A stretch of 24,474 nucleotides of DNA from positions 1 to 24,474 of the IMG/VR virus record IMGVR_UViG_3300049728_000074. One strand, given 5' to 3'. Origin of the DNA: a virus. Positions 1-8,169 of the stretch are shown in pieces. Both the position numbers and the translations under genes were made by a program. Below the pieces are notes generated by a model. The model ran no database searches. It saw nothing but the letters and a program-made list of their open reading frames with translations, and was not told where the DNA came from. Position 1 is the first letter of the stretch, and each line of letters begins with the position of its first letter.

Positions 1-124
1 GAGAGGTCGCGACCAGAGCGAACGTCCCTGGGCCCGTAGCTGTCGGTTTGCTAAACAGAATAGGCGAGAGAATCTGCGCCTGAGCGGCAACACAAAACGC
101 GAGAATGACAATCAGCTTTTTCAT
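1..124 (-). CDS. Secreted protein, 5' part only (cut by window edge)
   Basis: The frame opens at an ATG whose first base overlaps the stop of the upstream fibre gene (TAATG), so the two are probably translationally coupled. About 41 codons are present. The N-terminus reads MKKLIVILAFCVAAQAQ: two lysines, a hydrophobic core and an AQA-Q cleavage site, a textbook Sec signal peptide. The remainder after the signal is too short to classify. The preceding gene also begins with a signal peptide, so the left end of the virion operon may end in a pair of exported proteins. That the frame is real is fairly sure from the coupling and signal; its function is unknown. Confidence 0.7.
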   Translation of the reverse strand, partial: MKKLIVILAFCVAAQAQILSPILFSKPTATGPGTFALVATS

Positions 125-2115
125 TAGTTGGCCGTCCATGTTCCGACGTAATTTGTCGTCAGATAGTGTGTCGAGTCGCGGCCCACAATGCACACCATGT
201 TGCCCGCCGCCGCGGTTGCCGCAAGCGTTCCCGTTCCAGCCGTGCCGTAGGCGGTTCGGGTGGTGTTCTCATACCTCGCCGACGAACCAAGCGCCGATAG
301 GGTGATCGCCGTGCTTACGTTGTCATCGTTCATGATGCAGAACTGATAGCCCGCTGCTGGGACCGGAATCGATACCGTGCAGGTGCCAGTACAGATAGCG
401 AAGCCGCTGGGAGCAGCGAGGGTAATTGAAGTGCCGGGAGTCGGGACCGCAACCGCAGGGATTACCGTCGCGGTCAAATCAGCAGCGGCAATAGAGGCGC
501 ATGTTGGTACAGCGGAAGAACTGATTGACCGCGCAAATTGATTGGTGCAGGCTCCTCCCGGCGTGATGCCGTTGACCTTCACTACAGACGTAGCCAAAGA
601 TCCCGCCGAATTGGTCATGTCTCCAGTGTGAGCAGGCTCCGCAGATGCAGGCAGAGTGCCAGTGGTCAGGTCCGAAGCGCTCACCACCACGGGCGCGGAG
701 AGAGCGTGACCGTTCACGGTCTGCGTGGTCGGAACCATCGCGTTCAACTGAGTCTGCACGCTGGACGTTGGGTCGAGGTAGCCAAACACTGTAGGTGTCA
801 CGCCGTCAACAGTCTTATTGGTCAGCGTCTGTGTTGCCGAATCCAAGACCACATTGCCCGTAGCATCCGGGTATGTGTATGTACGATTCGCACCTAAGTA
901 AGGGATATGGAAGGTCGCAGAGTAAGAAGGGTTCAAACTCGAAACAAAGGCTACGTCCTGTGAAAAAGTATGCAGTCCAGTTGAGTAGTTGTAGTTAAAT
1001 GTTAAATCTGGCGCCATGGTAGTGGCACTCGTGGCGTAGTACATCGGATAACTCGCACTATAAGTGCCAGTCAACGTCACACCGCCGCCGCTCGGAAGGT
1101 TAGTAAGTAGCGATCCATCTACCGCAGGAAGTTTTGCTCCACTCGTCATCTGCACAAGTTGAGAAGCGCCGTTGAAGGTGTTGCCCTGCGTGGTCGGGTT
1201 GGTAAGTGCTGCCTGCTTGCCGTTGAACGTATTCCAATCCGTGTGCGATAGGTAGCCATCTGCCGAAGTCGTCGCCTGGGGAATGGAAATTTGCGGAGTT
1301 GTGCCGCCCGTCGATGCCACCGGAGCCGTCGCAGTAACGCTAGTCACCGTGCCACCACTGCCTATCGTGTGCCACGCTCCATCGGCTCCGCAGTATTGCG
1401 TAGATGTTCCGCCGGGAGGACAGGTCACAATCTGAGAGTTTGCGCTGCTCTGCGAAGTCATCGGCGTGCCGCCCACCAATGTAAATGAACCAGTGACGGA
1501 GATTTGGTTAAATGTGTTGGTCCCGCCCGCAGTGATACCGTTGGGTGCGTTGATTGGATTGCTGACGGTGGATCCGAAGTAGATTGGTGCTAACACATAC
1601 TGATCCGCACTTATGAACCCACCAGTTGACACAATAGGTCCGCTCACGGTGGCTGTGATTGCAGTCACCGTCGTCGCATTTACTGTGCTCGGGGTGGTCC
1701 CGCCGATGGGGCCGGGAGAGGCAGGGTCAAAAACTTGGCTACTTATCCCATCTACTGCTACCACTCTCTGCAATGCCGAAGTATATCCCAGGGCACTAAT
1801 GGAAACAACATAATTCCCTACTGGAACGAAGAAGCTATAATTTCCATTGGCATCTGCGGTAACAGAGGTGATAGGCGGAGTTGTCGGGGTAAGTGCCATG
1901 TCTAAATAAAGTGTAACAGGGGTGATGCAAACAGGTACCACTCCTCCTGCATCCATGCAGACCTGAACAGTCGCCCCAGGTAGAACCTTTGCATAATTAT
2001 TCGTTCCATTCCCAAGGGCGATATTCGAGATCACCCCGCCAGTAGAACCCCTTACCTGTGATGTCTGCATCAACAGGAGAATTGTTCCCAATGTAAACAA
2101 TAAAATCTTTTTCAT
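124..2115 (-). CDS. Exported fibre-like protein with carboxypeptidase-regulatory-like domain
   Basis: 663 residues, with AAGGAG about 5 bases before the ATG. Residues 1-23 form a Sec-type signal peptide (KK, a long Leu/Ile core, then QVRG-S). Residues about 25-115 look like a beta-sandwich of the carboxypeptidase-regulatory or SpaA-like kind, with a DANGNYSFFVPVGNYVVSI core. The middle is Ser/Thr/Gly-rich, low in charge and repetitive, with a DGYLSHTDWNTFNGK segment typical of phage tail fibres. The C-terminus (about 560-663) is a Cys-containing beta domain with GYQFCIMNDD and ending in GTW, as seen at the tips of many phage fibre-like proteins. Position after the nozzle and tail genes fits a receptor-binding or fibre role. 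The signal peptide is odd for a virion protein; a secreted or surface-displayed protein is the alternative. Confidence 0.75.
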   Translation of the reverse strand: MKKILLFTLGTILLLMQTSQVRGSTGGVISNIALGNGTNNYAKVLPGATVQVCMDAGGVVPVCITPVTLYLDMALTPTTPPITSVTADANGNYSFFVPVGNYVVSISALGYTSALQRVVAVDGISSQVFDPASPGPIGGTTPSTVNATTVTAITATVSGPIVSTGGFISADQYVLAPIYFGSTVSNPINAPNGITAGGTNTFNQISVTGSFTLVGGTPMTSQSSANSQIVTCPPGGTSTQYCGADGAWHTIGSGGTVTSVTATAPVASTGGTTPQISIPQATTSADGYLSHTDWNTFNGKQAALTNPTTQGNTFNGASQLVQMTSGAKLPAVDGSLLTNLPSGGGVTLTGTYSASYPMYYATSATTMAPDLTFNYNYSTGLHTFSQDVAFVSSLNPSYSATFHIPYLGANRTYTYPDATGNVVLDSATQTLTNKTVDGVTPTVFGYLDPTSSVQTQLNAMVPTTQTVNGHALSAPVVVSASDLTTGTLPASAEPAHTGDMTNSAGSLATSVVKVNGITPGGACTNQFARSISSSAVPTCASIAAADLTATVIPAVAVPTPGTSITLAAPSGFAICTGTCTVSIPVPAAGYQFCIMNDDNVSTAITLSALGSSARYENTTRTAYGTAGTGTLAATAAAGNMVCIVGRDSTHYLTTNYVGTWTAN

Positions 2116-2148
2116 CTCGCTCCTTCTTCCAACATAACAGTCTCAGGC

Positions 2149-2535
2149 CTAGTGAATAAATAGGGACAACTTAGCATTCGCCGCTGTCGACTTCAGTGTG
2201 ATTTGGGAATCAGTTGCAGGTTGGGTGCCAATGTAAACATCCGCCGGGGCACTCTTCTGCTTTATATCAGTCCCAACTGGAACCGTTCCCAAGTTATGAT
2301 CAATCACAAAGTCGGTATCCGGCTCCGATGGAGTAGTTACGGTAACCCAAGTTCCTTTTATGTTTCCCACTGATCCCGGATTCTCCGCAGTGGCAGAGAA
2401 TGGAGTCGCCCCCTTAGGCTGACCAAACTCAATTCCATTATTAACCACTGTCTCAAGATCAGCAAATCTCTTACGTGTGTGAATATCAATCTGCTTCCCT
2501 TGGTTCCCAAGGGCAAGATTAGCCTTAAATTGCAT
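2149..2535 (-). CDS. Small tail protein, beta-rich
   Basis: 128 residues, with SD GGGAGG before the ATG; the start lies inside the end of the nozzle gene (11-base overlap). The N-terminal 30 residues are polar and helical. The rest is beta-rich and contains DTDFVIDHNLGTVPVG, a pattern (F.I.HNLG..P.G) that recurs in small phage tail and fibre-associated proteins. Between nozzle and fibre it is probably a minor virion component at the tail tip. No enzymatic motif is visible. Confidence 0.7.
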   Translation of the reverse strand: MQFKANLALGNQGKQIDIHTRKRFADLETVVNNGIEFGQPKGATPFSATAENPGSVGNIKGTWVTVTTPSEPDTDFVIDHNLGTVPVGTDIKQKSAPADVYIGTQPATDSQITLKSTAANAKLSLFIH

Positions 2536-4357
2536 TCTTAACCTCCCCGCTCTGCGAGTAGATCGGAGCGTAGCTGCTCATTTCAAACGGAACCCCTGCC
2601 TCTCCGCTGATTTTCATAGTAGCATAAATCGACGGCAGGTTTACCGGAAGCACAATTTTCTGTGTCGTCCCAGCACCCTTCCCAGGAAGGATAATTCCAT
2701 CAGGTGAGGTAGGGGCATTCAACGAAATCTGACCCTCCTCATTAGTAAATAAAACTTGAACCACCGCAGGGCCGTTGTCCTTATAAGTAAGCCTGAGCTT
2801 CTTGGTAGAATTCTCATGCCTCGGATCGCCGTAGTCCATCTGTCCTGTTGTAATAGACCAGGGCTCCTCACTCCATCCAGTGAAGTCAAATAGAAGGGAG
2901 GTTCCATCGTAGCAGCCAATCATGATCGATGGAAATGGATTCCCATTTGTTAGGGTGGCTGGGGACCAATTCTGCTGTGCAATCGTCCCGATCAAGTCCT
3001 CAATTCGGATAATCGAGTTGGTTAGAAAATTCCCAATCACATTGGGAGTTTCCATGGTGCTCCACTTCGTCCAGGTCATATCGTCGATATGATAAATCCA
3101 GATCGAGACGTTTGGAATCACGAGCCAATAGGCATTGTATGGATTTCCATTCACCGTCGTCGAGACGAAACCAAAAATTGTTCCAACATCTCCTACCGAA
3201 ATATCGCCAAAGATTAGGGACCGGGCACCCAGTCTGGTCCTTCCCTGCAAGGGCGCATCTCCGATGGACTGGCTTGTGGTCCCATCGAATGAATACACAT
3301 TATCTTGCCCAACATAATACCCGGTGCTCTCCCCATTCGCTGCAAGACTTCTAGGAATTACCAACCCCTTCGATCTAGCAGAGAGGGCATTGAATGAAAA
3401 TGGGGCTGCGGCATTTCCAGTCAAAGTAAGCTGATTTACCCCAAATTGTTGCCAGATATATCCATACTGGAACAGCTTGATACATCCGGTGATCGGCCCC
3501 AGATCATTGTAAAGATCAGTCTGCCCGGAATCAAATGAGGTCCAGTCTCTTCCATCGCCAGCCCCGCTCCATTGCACCCTCTGATAGGCATGTGATCCTT
3601 GGGTAATTAGATTACAAGCAACTAAATGATTCCCCATCTCAAATAGATATGCCGCCGCAGGCGCGTTCAAAAGGGGATTTGCCTGATTCTCATAAGCATA
3701 AACTGGCCCTACCAGAAGTCCATCCCATACCCAGATGGAGTCAATTCCTTGGGAGAAATAGAGTTTCTCCCCAACCACCGCATAACTCATATAGCTAGAA
3801 TCAGTTCCATGCTGAGGACCAAACAAACGAACCCACCCCCCATTAGTATAATAGTACATCTGAGTAGGTGTGTTAGCAACTTGCCAATAATCCCCAAATG
3901 TGTCGTAGAATCCATAGACTCCTATCCAAGGCTCATAGATTCCGGTGCTCTGCCCATAAATTGGGGCAGGATTCGTTCCCAGACTCTCAATACTTCCGAT
4001 AAGATCACCAATCGTTCCCTGCAACATACCAATAGTAACTAAATAAGGAGAGGGGGGAATCCCGATGGAATTGGGAGGAGTTCCACCCAAGTTAGCGATC
4101 GAGCCAGTAAGGTTTCCAATAGTACCAACCAACTCCCCAATCGTAACTAAGATTGGAACTCCGCCTCCATCTCCCGGAACAAAAGAGACAAACTCAGGTC
4201 GGACCCTGGCTCTGCCAAGCCGGAACATCATATTCGATGCGTCGGCAAAGCCAATCTGCCCAATCATCTCAGGTGGGAGCTCACTCTGAATTCCACCGAA
4301 TGGCCCCGGAACTGGATACTCAGGCAGCTCGCCGTTCTTCATTCCCTGCTGATCCAT
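2525..4357 (-). CDS. Tail nozzle / DNA-stabilisation protein, beta-propeller type
   Basis: 610 residues from the ATG at 4357 (AAGGTG about 9 bases upstream). A TTG-initiated frame reaches 4381, but no SD supports it. The protein is rich in Trp, Tyr and Gly with repeated four-strand-like blades (for example AVVGEKLYFSQG, IWVWDG, YGYIWQQFGVNQLTLTG, AYWLVIPNVSIWIYHIDDMTWTKW), as in the nozzle proteins that close the short tail of podoviruses (P22 gp10 or T7 gp12-like role). C-terminal to the propeller is a beta domain (about 500-600). Near the N-terminus are two copies of an IG.L.GTIG.L.GSI..LG repeat (residues about 70-92 and 106-127), with a related segment later (IEDLIGTIAQQ). Function is inferred from fold-like pattern and position. 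Confidence 0.75.
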   Translation of the reverse strand: MDQQGMKNGELPEYPVPGPFGGIQSELPPEMIGQIGFADASNMMFRLGRARVRPEFVSFVPGDGGGVPILVTIGELVGTIGNLTGSIANLGGTPPNSIGIPPSPYLVTIGMLQGTIGDLIGSIESLGTNPAPIYGQSTGIYEPWIGVYGFYDTFGDYWQVANTPTQMYYYTNGGWVRLFGPQHGTDSSYMSYAVVGEKLYFSQGIDSIWVWDGLLVGPVYAYENQANPLLNAPAAAYLFEMGNHLVACNLITQGSHAYQRVQWSGAGDGRDWTSFDSGQTDLYNDLGPITGCIKLFQYGYIWQQFGVNQLTLTGNAAAPFSFNALSARSKGLVIPRSLAANGESTGYYVGQDNVYSFDGTTSQSIGDAPLQGRTRLGARSLIFGDISVGDVGTIFGFVSTTVNGNPYNAYWLVIPNVSIWIYHIDDMTWTKWSTMETPNVIGNFLTNSIIRIEDLIGTIAQQNWSPATLTNGNPFPSIMIGCYDGTSLLFDFTGWSEEPWSITTGQMDYGDPRHENSTKKLRLTYKDNGPAVVQVLFTNEEGQISLNAPTSPDGIILPGKGAGTTQKIVLPVNLPSIYATMKISGEAGVPFEMSSYAPIYSQSGEVKNAI

Positions 4358-4389
4358 AGTACACACCTTAACTAAAAACAAGAATCTAG

Positions 4390-5172
4390 CTAGTTAGTAA
4401 CCCCGAAGGCAATCCAACATATTCCAGTTGCTCCACTTCCAACAGCAACTACCGCCTGAGTAGGACCAACCGATTTAATTGTAGATGAACCGGAGCCACT
4501 AGTGCTATAATTGGCAGCCACAAATCCGGGGGTGCTTAAATATGCAGGAGTAAACGGAACTGTGATGTCGCTTGGACCAGAAGTCAGGCCTCCCTGAATC
4601 GTAAGATAGGTCACGACCGCCCCACCAGGGCTGGCAACGAATGTTAGGGGAATCTTGGCAACTACAATTGAGCCCGTATTAGTAACAATCGGGGCTGTGT
4701 TTGCTAAAACCCAGGCAGTGTTTGGTATCTGGTTCGAGTTAGCATACGCCGGAGGAGTAACAACAGTAGGAATGTCCGTCCCAGGACCAGCTGTAATCTG
4801 GGGTGACTGGATCCCCACCAAGGCCGGAAGTGTTAATGGTCCGGGACTCGTCGCAGGAATTCCTGCAATCGCCGCCACGATAGCAGCCTGCAGGGTGGTG
4901 TTAGGCTCCGATAGATTCGCTAAAATCAGCGGGGTGATCTCAGAGAAGGTCCCCCCAATATTATAAACCTTCCCAGTAGAGGAATCGATAAAAGGCGCCC
5001 CATAGAAGTTAGTCTCGAAGCCAAGAGCCTCCGCCGCTGCCACTGTCGTCCCCGAGAGATTGGCAACCCTCTGCGCAATATCATTCTTGAAATTCCTAAT
5101 ATCAAGCCCAAGCTGATTTGCTGCTTGAGTATCCGGTGGAAATGTGATGTCGTAAATTTCACTAAAGGCCAT
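4390..5172 (-). CDS. Tail fibre / tail-attachment protein
   Basis: 260 residues; the ATG overlaps the stop of the ATP-grasp gene by one base (TAATG), with GGAGAG about 9 bases upstream inside that gene. The N-terminus (PPDTQAANQLGLDIRNFKNDIAQR) matches the general pattern of short helical regions that anchor phage fibres to the tail. The middle (about 75-150) is Pro/Ala/Thr-rich. The C-terminal 110 residues are beta-rich, and the last about 50 are Gly/Ser-rich and end in GICWIAFGV, resembling the trimeric tips of phage fibres. Likely a virion surface protein. No catalytic motif seen. Confidence 0.7.
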   Translation of the reverse strand: MAFSEIYDITFPPDTQAANQLGLDIRNFKNDIAQRVANLSGTTVAAAEALGFETNFYGAPFIDSSTGKVYNIGGTFSEITPLILANLSEPNTTLQAAIVAAIAGIPATSPGPLTLPALVGIQSPQITAGPGTDIPTVVTPPAYANSNQIPNTAWVLANTAPIVTNTGSIVVAKIPLTFVASPGGAVVTYLTIQGGLTSGPSDITVPFTPAYLSTPGFVAANYSTSGSGSSTIKSVGPTQAVVAVGSGATGICWIAFGVTN

Positions 5173-6560
5173 TAGAGTAAGCTCTCCTCTTGTTCTTCAA
5201 TCCTGCCTCCAACGTCGGTACGATACTTCATCCCGCTTAGGTACAAATTGTCCTTGATGTATTCAATGAGATTCTTACGAACCTGTTTTATCGAGCTACC
5301 ATCCTGGCCGGTCACGGTGAGGAGGTAGCCATTCTTTGTCACTACCTTATAACAGGACTCGCCAGAACCTTCAGGTCCATTATCAACACTGTGCTCGAAA
5401 TTGTAGAGGTGAATATGCTCCCGCTGATCTTCGGAGAATCCCTCGGTAGAGGGTTGTCCATCCTTCGGATTCAGAATCCACAATCGCTCCCCCAACGAAG
5501 TTGCCTTCTCCTCAACGTCCATCTCGCAAGGGAATGGCTTTGCCACTACACACATTACCATTCCAATTCCCTCATGCAACTGGAGTCCTTCCGGTAGCGA
5601 AGTTCCCCTAGCACAAGCCTCAATCACCTCTGCCGGATCGCTCACCATCCCCTCGATCATTTCATACGAAGTGGCTGGAATTCCAAACCTCATCGTCGGC
5701 TCAAGCGCCACTATTCCCTTGGGGTCGTCCATATCCACAATACAGTTAATATCAAAAACCCCATGAAAACCAATATCGCGGAGCTTTTCCACGATTCCAG
5801 GTCTCCCGATAATAGAATTGAAAAGGCGATGGCTATCATTAGTGCCAATAAAGGTAGTCCCCATCTCACCGCAGGTCTCTCCGGTTCCACCATTCGCCTC
5901 CTTCTTCTCTTCAAAGTTTAGGTAGCCTGCTATTCTTCCATCTCCATCGCGAAGAAAATCACTGCCGTTAAAAAAAGCAGAAGCAGCAACTTCAAGCCCC
6001 TCGACCACCTCCATAAGATCGAAGTCAATCGGCCCGTACTCTTGAACATTCCAGCTTTTCTCCAGTTCATCCAAATGGAAGAGCATATCAATCCCACCGT
6101 CAAACTTTCCAAGATGGTTGATTGACTTCGGGGCATCCCCATTTTGCTTCATTATGTATCTCTTGCCATCGGAGGAATGCTTCTCGATGAACTTACGGGC
6201 AGACTGAAGGGAGGTAAAGTTCTTTGAGAACGGCTGTTTGAATCCAAGCTCTTTGAACCATTCCTGGTTTAGCTGCCTGTTATTCTCAAGCTCGTCCCCA
6301 TCTTCGCACCCACCAAACACCAACTCTCCCCGCGAGCGAAGCCAATCCTGCAAGCGGCCGAAGGTGCAGGAGTCGAAGACCCACACGAGGCCCTTTCCAA
6401 GGAAATCAAACCACTCCTCAGTATGGGTAACGATCCCCTTCCCAATCGACCGACTCGCCTTATCTTGGATGTACATGACCACATAGTGCTGACGCACGTT
6501 TGCCAGATAAGAGGCCAGATCGAGGGCCTCACCGAATTCGCTGTAGAAAATGAAGTCCAT
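5172..6560 (-). CDS. ATP-grasp enzyme, PurD-like, within the virion operon
   Basis: 462 residues; SD AGGGA upstream of the ATG. Residues 1-100 resemble a pre-ATP-grasp domain, ending in segments like LVWVFDSCTFGRLQDWLRSRG and a following Gly-Gly turn. A candidate ATP-binding lysine lies in RYIMKQNGD (about 135-141). Residues 185-240 (VEGLEVAASAFFNG, a Gly/Thr-rich loop, GEMGTTFIG) and 265-295 (FHGVFDINCIVD, then ALEPTMRFG) follow the layout of phosphoribosylamine-glycine ligase, where metal-binding Glu/Asn precede RFG; here the Asn position reads Thr. ATP-grasp enzymes join a carboxylate to an amine or similar nucleophile using ATP. No other purine gene is nearby; neighbours are lysozyme and fibre. 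It could be a diverged purine enzyme or a ligase modifying a virion or host component. Family fairly sure; substrate unknown. Confidence 0.75.
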   Translation of the reverse strand: MDFIFYSEFGEALDLASYLANVRQHYVVMYIQDKASRSIGKGIVTHTEEWFDFLGKGLVWVFDSCTFGRLQDWLRSRGELVFGGCEDGDELENNRQLNQEWFKELGFKQPFSKNFTSLQSARKFIEKHSSDGKRYIMKQNGDAPKSINHLGKFDGGIDMLFHLDELEKSWNVQEYGPIDFDLMEVVEGLEVAASAFFNGSDFLRDGDGRIAGYLNFEEKKEANGGTGETCGEMGTTFIGTNDSHRLFNSIIGRPGIVEKLRDIGFHGVFDINCIVDMDDPKGIVALEPTMRFGIPATSYEMIEGMVSDPAEVIEACARGTSLPEGLQLHEGIGMVMCVVAKPFPCEMDVEEKATSLGERLWILNPKDGQPSTEGFSEDQREHIHLYNFEHSVDNGPEGSGESCYKVVTKNGYLLTVTGQDGSSIKQVRKNLIEYIKDNLYLSGMKYRTDVGGRIEEQEESLL

Positions 6561-6564
6561 TTCT

Positions 6565-6954
6565 CTATCCCTGACTCAAAACTTGAGAAACAAGATCAGT
6601 TGGTTGGCAGCCGACATTATGACAAACGAACTCAATGTAGTTTGTGGTGTTATTCTCCGACGGAGGGGCGTAGCGATTTATCGCCTGTTCCACCGTGAGA
6701 TTAGAATAATGGGGTCCGGCAAGCAGATCGTGAAGTGCCTGAAATCCAATCGAGATTGAGGGAAAGTGGGCAAAGCGGGGATGAGGAGTACACTCCTCCA
6801 ACTTTGCCCTATACTTCTCCACCATCCAAGACTCAAAGTCTAGGTTGCCTGGATTATTATTCCTCTGCGGCCGATTGGGTTCCCCATCTGCCCCAAGGGG
6901 GGCATAGAATCCTTCGATATGCGCGATTGCTTCGATTAGTTTCATTAGGCTCAC
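6565..6954 (-). CDS. Phage lysozyme / virion transglycosylase-like protein
   Basis: 129 residues from a GTG that overlaps the upstream stop (GTGA); an ATG nine bases further in (6945) is an equally possible start and neither has a strong SD. The sequence IAHIEGFY followed by RNNNPGNL is the signature of phage peptidoglycan hydrolases of the transglycosylase-like kind, the Glu being the expected catalytic acid. Later features (FAHFPSISIGFQALHDLL and INRYAPPSENNTTNYI) also follow the family. No signal peptide or membrane segment. Its place among tail genes, far from the membrane-protein cassette near the terminase, suggests a virion-associated lysin used at entry, though a role in release is possible. 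Confidence 0.85.
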   Translation of the reverse strand: MSLMKLIEAIAHIEGFYAPLGADGEPNRPQRNNNPGNLDFESWMVEKYRAKLEECTPHPRFAHFPSISIGFQALHDLLAGPHYSNLTVEQAINRYAPPSENNTTNYIEFVCHNVGCQPTDLVSQVLSQG

Positions 6955-7238
6955 TTAATATAAACCAAAACCTTCCCGGTCGAGCCAGTGGTTAGCTGGG
7001 AGAGATAGAGCCCGTTGAGGATCCAATTGACCTTCCCACTCCGAACCTCCTCATTATCAGAGGCTCCATGCGCCTGCCAGATAACCTTCCCCACGCCATT
7101 CGAGACTGTGCAGGTATCCGTGACGTTGGTATATCCAACAAACTCGAAATGCTCCACCTGGACATTATTCCTGCCCAATACGGGGGTAGTGGTTACTGTG
7201 TCAAGAATCCAAGGATTTGTAGATGGATCGTTTGCCAT
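6951..7238 (-). CDS. Small beta-rich virion protein, unknown
   Basis: 95 residues, ATG with AGGAG nine bases upstream. Composition is beta-strand rich (Val, Thr, Gly; VIWQAHGASDNEEVRSGKVNWILNGLYLSQL) with no charged catalytic clusters. It sits between the HE-motif protein and the lysozyme in a tightly packed operon, so a minor virion or tail role is likely. I do not recognise the family. Confidence 0.65.
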   Translation of the reverse strand: MANDPSTNPWILDTVTTTPVLGRNNVQVEHFEFVGYTNVTDTCTVSNGVGKVIWQAHGASDNEEVRSGKVNWILNGLYLSQLTTGSTGKVLVYIK

Positions 7239-7248
7239 TGCTTCGCTC

Positions 7249-7632
7249 CTATAACTCAGTTACCGCCTTGTCATACTCTGCCCAATCAACTCCCAATCTC
7301 ATCGCCAGGACCGATTCAAGATCAGTTGCCACCAAATGCGCCTTGTGATAAGGTGCGAGAGGGGAGTCTCCTGGCTCACTAAAATCTCCCTCCCCTCTGG
7401 ACGCCTCATAGTCAATATCGAATCTATCAATCTCCTCGATTGAGATGCCTTGATGGGTGATCTGAAGATACTCAGCAAGCTCATGAAAAGCCACAAGTGC
7501 TTCATACCGCCAGTCTCCCATCTCACTCACCCTGATCTGGAGCTTTCCACTTTTAGGGTCAATCCAGTAATCACCAACAGTCGGATACCGCTGCTGATCA
7601 TGAGGAATCGTTTTGATTTCGATATTGAGCAT
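7249..7632 (-). CDS. Conserved phage-type protein with HExxE...H motif
   Basis: 127 residues, SD GGGAGATGG before the ATG. The core VAFHELAEYLQITHQGIS places His50, Glu51, Glu54 and His60 on a probable helix, and a later stretch SPLAPYHKAHLVATDLE adds two more His and a Glu. The pattern (HE..E, then D.FD, then PY..H..A...E) resembles a recurrent family of phage proteins of unknown function. The His/Glu/Asp spacing could bind a metal, but it is not the classical HExxH zincin motif. It may be a metallohydrolase or only a structural metal site. Confidence 0.65.
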   Translation of the reverse strand: MLNIEIKTIPHDQQRYPTVGDYWIDPKSGKLQIRVSEMGDWRYEALVAFHELAEYLQITHQGISIEEIDRFDIDYEASRGEGDFSEPGDSPLAPYHKAHLVATDLESVLAMRLGVDWAEYDKAVTEL

Positions 7633-7656
7633 TTTCCATCTCCCATGTCAGGCAGG

Positions 7657-8118
7657 TTAGGTTCCTGAAAGAGTCCCACCTGTATTCCCAAGGACATACC
7701 AAATTCCATTGTATGCCTCAAGGATAATGTAGTTTCCGATCGCAGCGGTAAACGTGATCACATTCTTCGACCCGTTGACATAGCCATGTCCCGCAGTTCC
7801 GACCGTAATCACGGCAGCCTGAGCAGTAGTCAGAAGGATCGTAAGAACCTTCCCATCATCTCCACCCTGCATGGTCTGCCCACCAAGACCAGTCGGAAAT
7901 TGGGTTGCCTGGGCAGTAGTTGGAACTGGAGAGCCGGCAATCGGGGGAGCCAGAGTGTAGGCTCCTGATGCGGTGTTGGCAAGAACCTGAAGTCCGCCAG
8001 GAGCCGCGGAGGGGAGTGAGGCATCAGAAGAAGTAATCGCTCCAATTGCTGCTGTGATCAGGGCTAAGACCTGATCCATAAATACCGACCTAACCCCTCT
8101 AAACGATGAAACTGCCAT
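7657..8118 (-). CDS. Virion protein, unknown, hydrophobic beta-rich
   Basis: 153 residues; AGGAG eight bases before the ATG. After a short helical N-terminus (VFMDQVLALITAAIGAI) the protein is Ala/Gly/Thr-rich and beta-prone, ending in a compact segment (NYIILEAYNGIWYVLGNTGG) like those in small phage head or tail decoration proteins. Upstream on the same strand lies the structured non-coding segment 8170-8306 plus two small hairpins (8131-8143 and about 8150-8164), so translation may be affected by RNA structure. Function not recognised. Confidence 0.65.
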   Translation of the reverse strand: MAVSSFRGVRSVFMDQVLALITAAIGAITSSDASLPSAAPGGLQVLANTASGAYTLAPPIAGSPVPTTAQATQFPTGLGGQTMQGGDDGKVLTILLTTAQAAVITVGTAGHGYVNGSKNVITFTAAIGNYIILEAYNGIWYVLGNTGGTLSGT

Positions 8119-8169
8119 CTCAATTCTCCTGCGCCCTCGGCGCCATCATCTCCTCCAAAGGAGGGTTAA

